5,133 nt of DNA from Actinomycetota bacterium (lineage in GTDB: Bacteria; Actinomycetota; Actinomycetes; JACCUZ01). A program made the translations under genes and the position numbers. Every line of letters starts with the position of its first letter. Positions within the stretch are counted from its first letter, which is position 1. The notes under the pieces were generated by a model. It made no database searches, had not been told where the DNA came from, and saw nothing but the letters and a program-made list of their open reading frames with translations. Below are positions 5,063 to 5,133 of this stretch, piece after piece. The stretch is from positions 1-5,133 of the forward strand of contig JAVEDG010000443.1 of the NCBI GenBank assembly GCA_030841245.1, written 5' to 3'.

Positions 5063-5133
5063 CACGCTGAGTCACACAAGCCCCAGGCCCGGACGGCGCT
5101 GTCCACAGGTGACCTCACACCAACATCTGATCT
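5063..5133. other. Short intergenic tail with no recognisable gene
   Basis: These 71 bases hold no convincing start with a ribosome binding site on either strand. The only structure seen is a short interrupted palindrome, AGGTGACCT, around 5107-5115, too small to assign a role. The window ends before any neighbour. Confidence 0.5.

Noticed and set aside
200..5065. A 1621-codon open frame on the minus strand covering the whole gene
   Set aside because: It is codon-aligned with the sense gene and open only because TTA, CTA and TCA are absent from the sense codons. Its translation is an Arg/Val/Asp/Gly-rich string with no domain, and its start lies past the terminator hairpin. The sense frame has a signal peptide, recognisable domains and a sorting signal.
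4758..5075. Minus-strand frame of 105 codons at the 3' end
   Set aside because: It crosses the terminator hairpin and the sorting-signal coding region, its product is low-complexity Ala/Arg/Pro/Gly, and the antisense of the conserved C terminus explains it.

Overview
The window holds one very large gene on the + strand, flanked by a structured 5' leader and a strong 3' terminator hairpin. High G+C, strong G/C preference at third codon positions, a secreted Ala-rich signal peptide and a C-terminal LPXTG cell-wall sorting signal point to a high-GC Gram-positive bacterium (Actinomycetota). The genus cannot be fixed from this sequence.

Layout: 1-50 has a weak candidate sigma-70-type promoter. 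55-217 is a non-coding leader with a very stable first hairpin (55-82), a second stem-loop system (105-160) containing a GNRA-capped hairpin, and a third hairpin (185-213) that buries the ribosome binding site of the big gene. A 20-codon leader reading frame (171-233) with its own Shine-Dalgarno-like sequence runs through that third hairpin and overlaps the start of the main gene. 218-4987 encodes a 1589-residue wall-anchored modular surface protein. 4988-5133 contains a small hairpin, an 18-bp-stem terminator lacking a T-tract, and about 70 bases with no recognisable gene.

The protein reads, in order: signal peptide (1-37), an N-terminal head domain (38-311) of a type found at the tip of large actinobacterial LPXTG/DUF11 proteins, three SpaA/CnaB-type prealbumin-fold domains (312-649), five tandem Ig-like repeats of 120-129 residues (652-1274), two DUF11 domains (1275-1534), a short linker, and LPKTG plus a membrane helix and Arg-rich tail (1552-1589). 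It is best read as a surface stalk with an exposed head, held rigid by probable isopeptide bonds and disulfides: its 16 cysteines fall two per domain or none. No sortase, partner pilin or other gene is present, so the partner machinery is unknown. The ligand of the head domain is also unknown.

The least ordinary parts are the layered leader upstream of a single structural gene, which may be a cis-regulatory RNA or translational-coupling device, and the orderly distribution of cross-links in the protein. I recognise no catalytic, defence or mobile-element system here.
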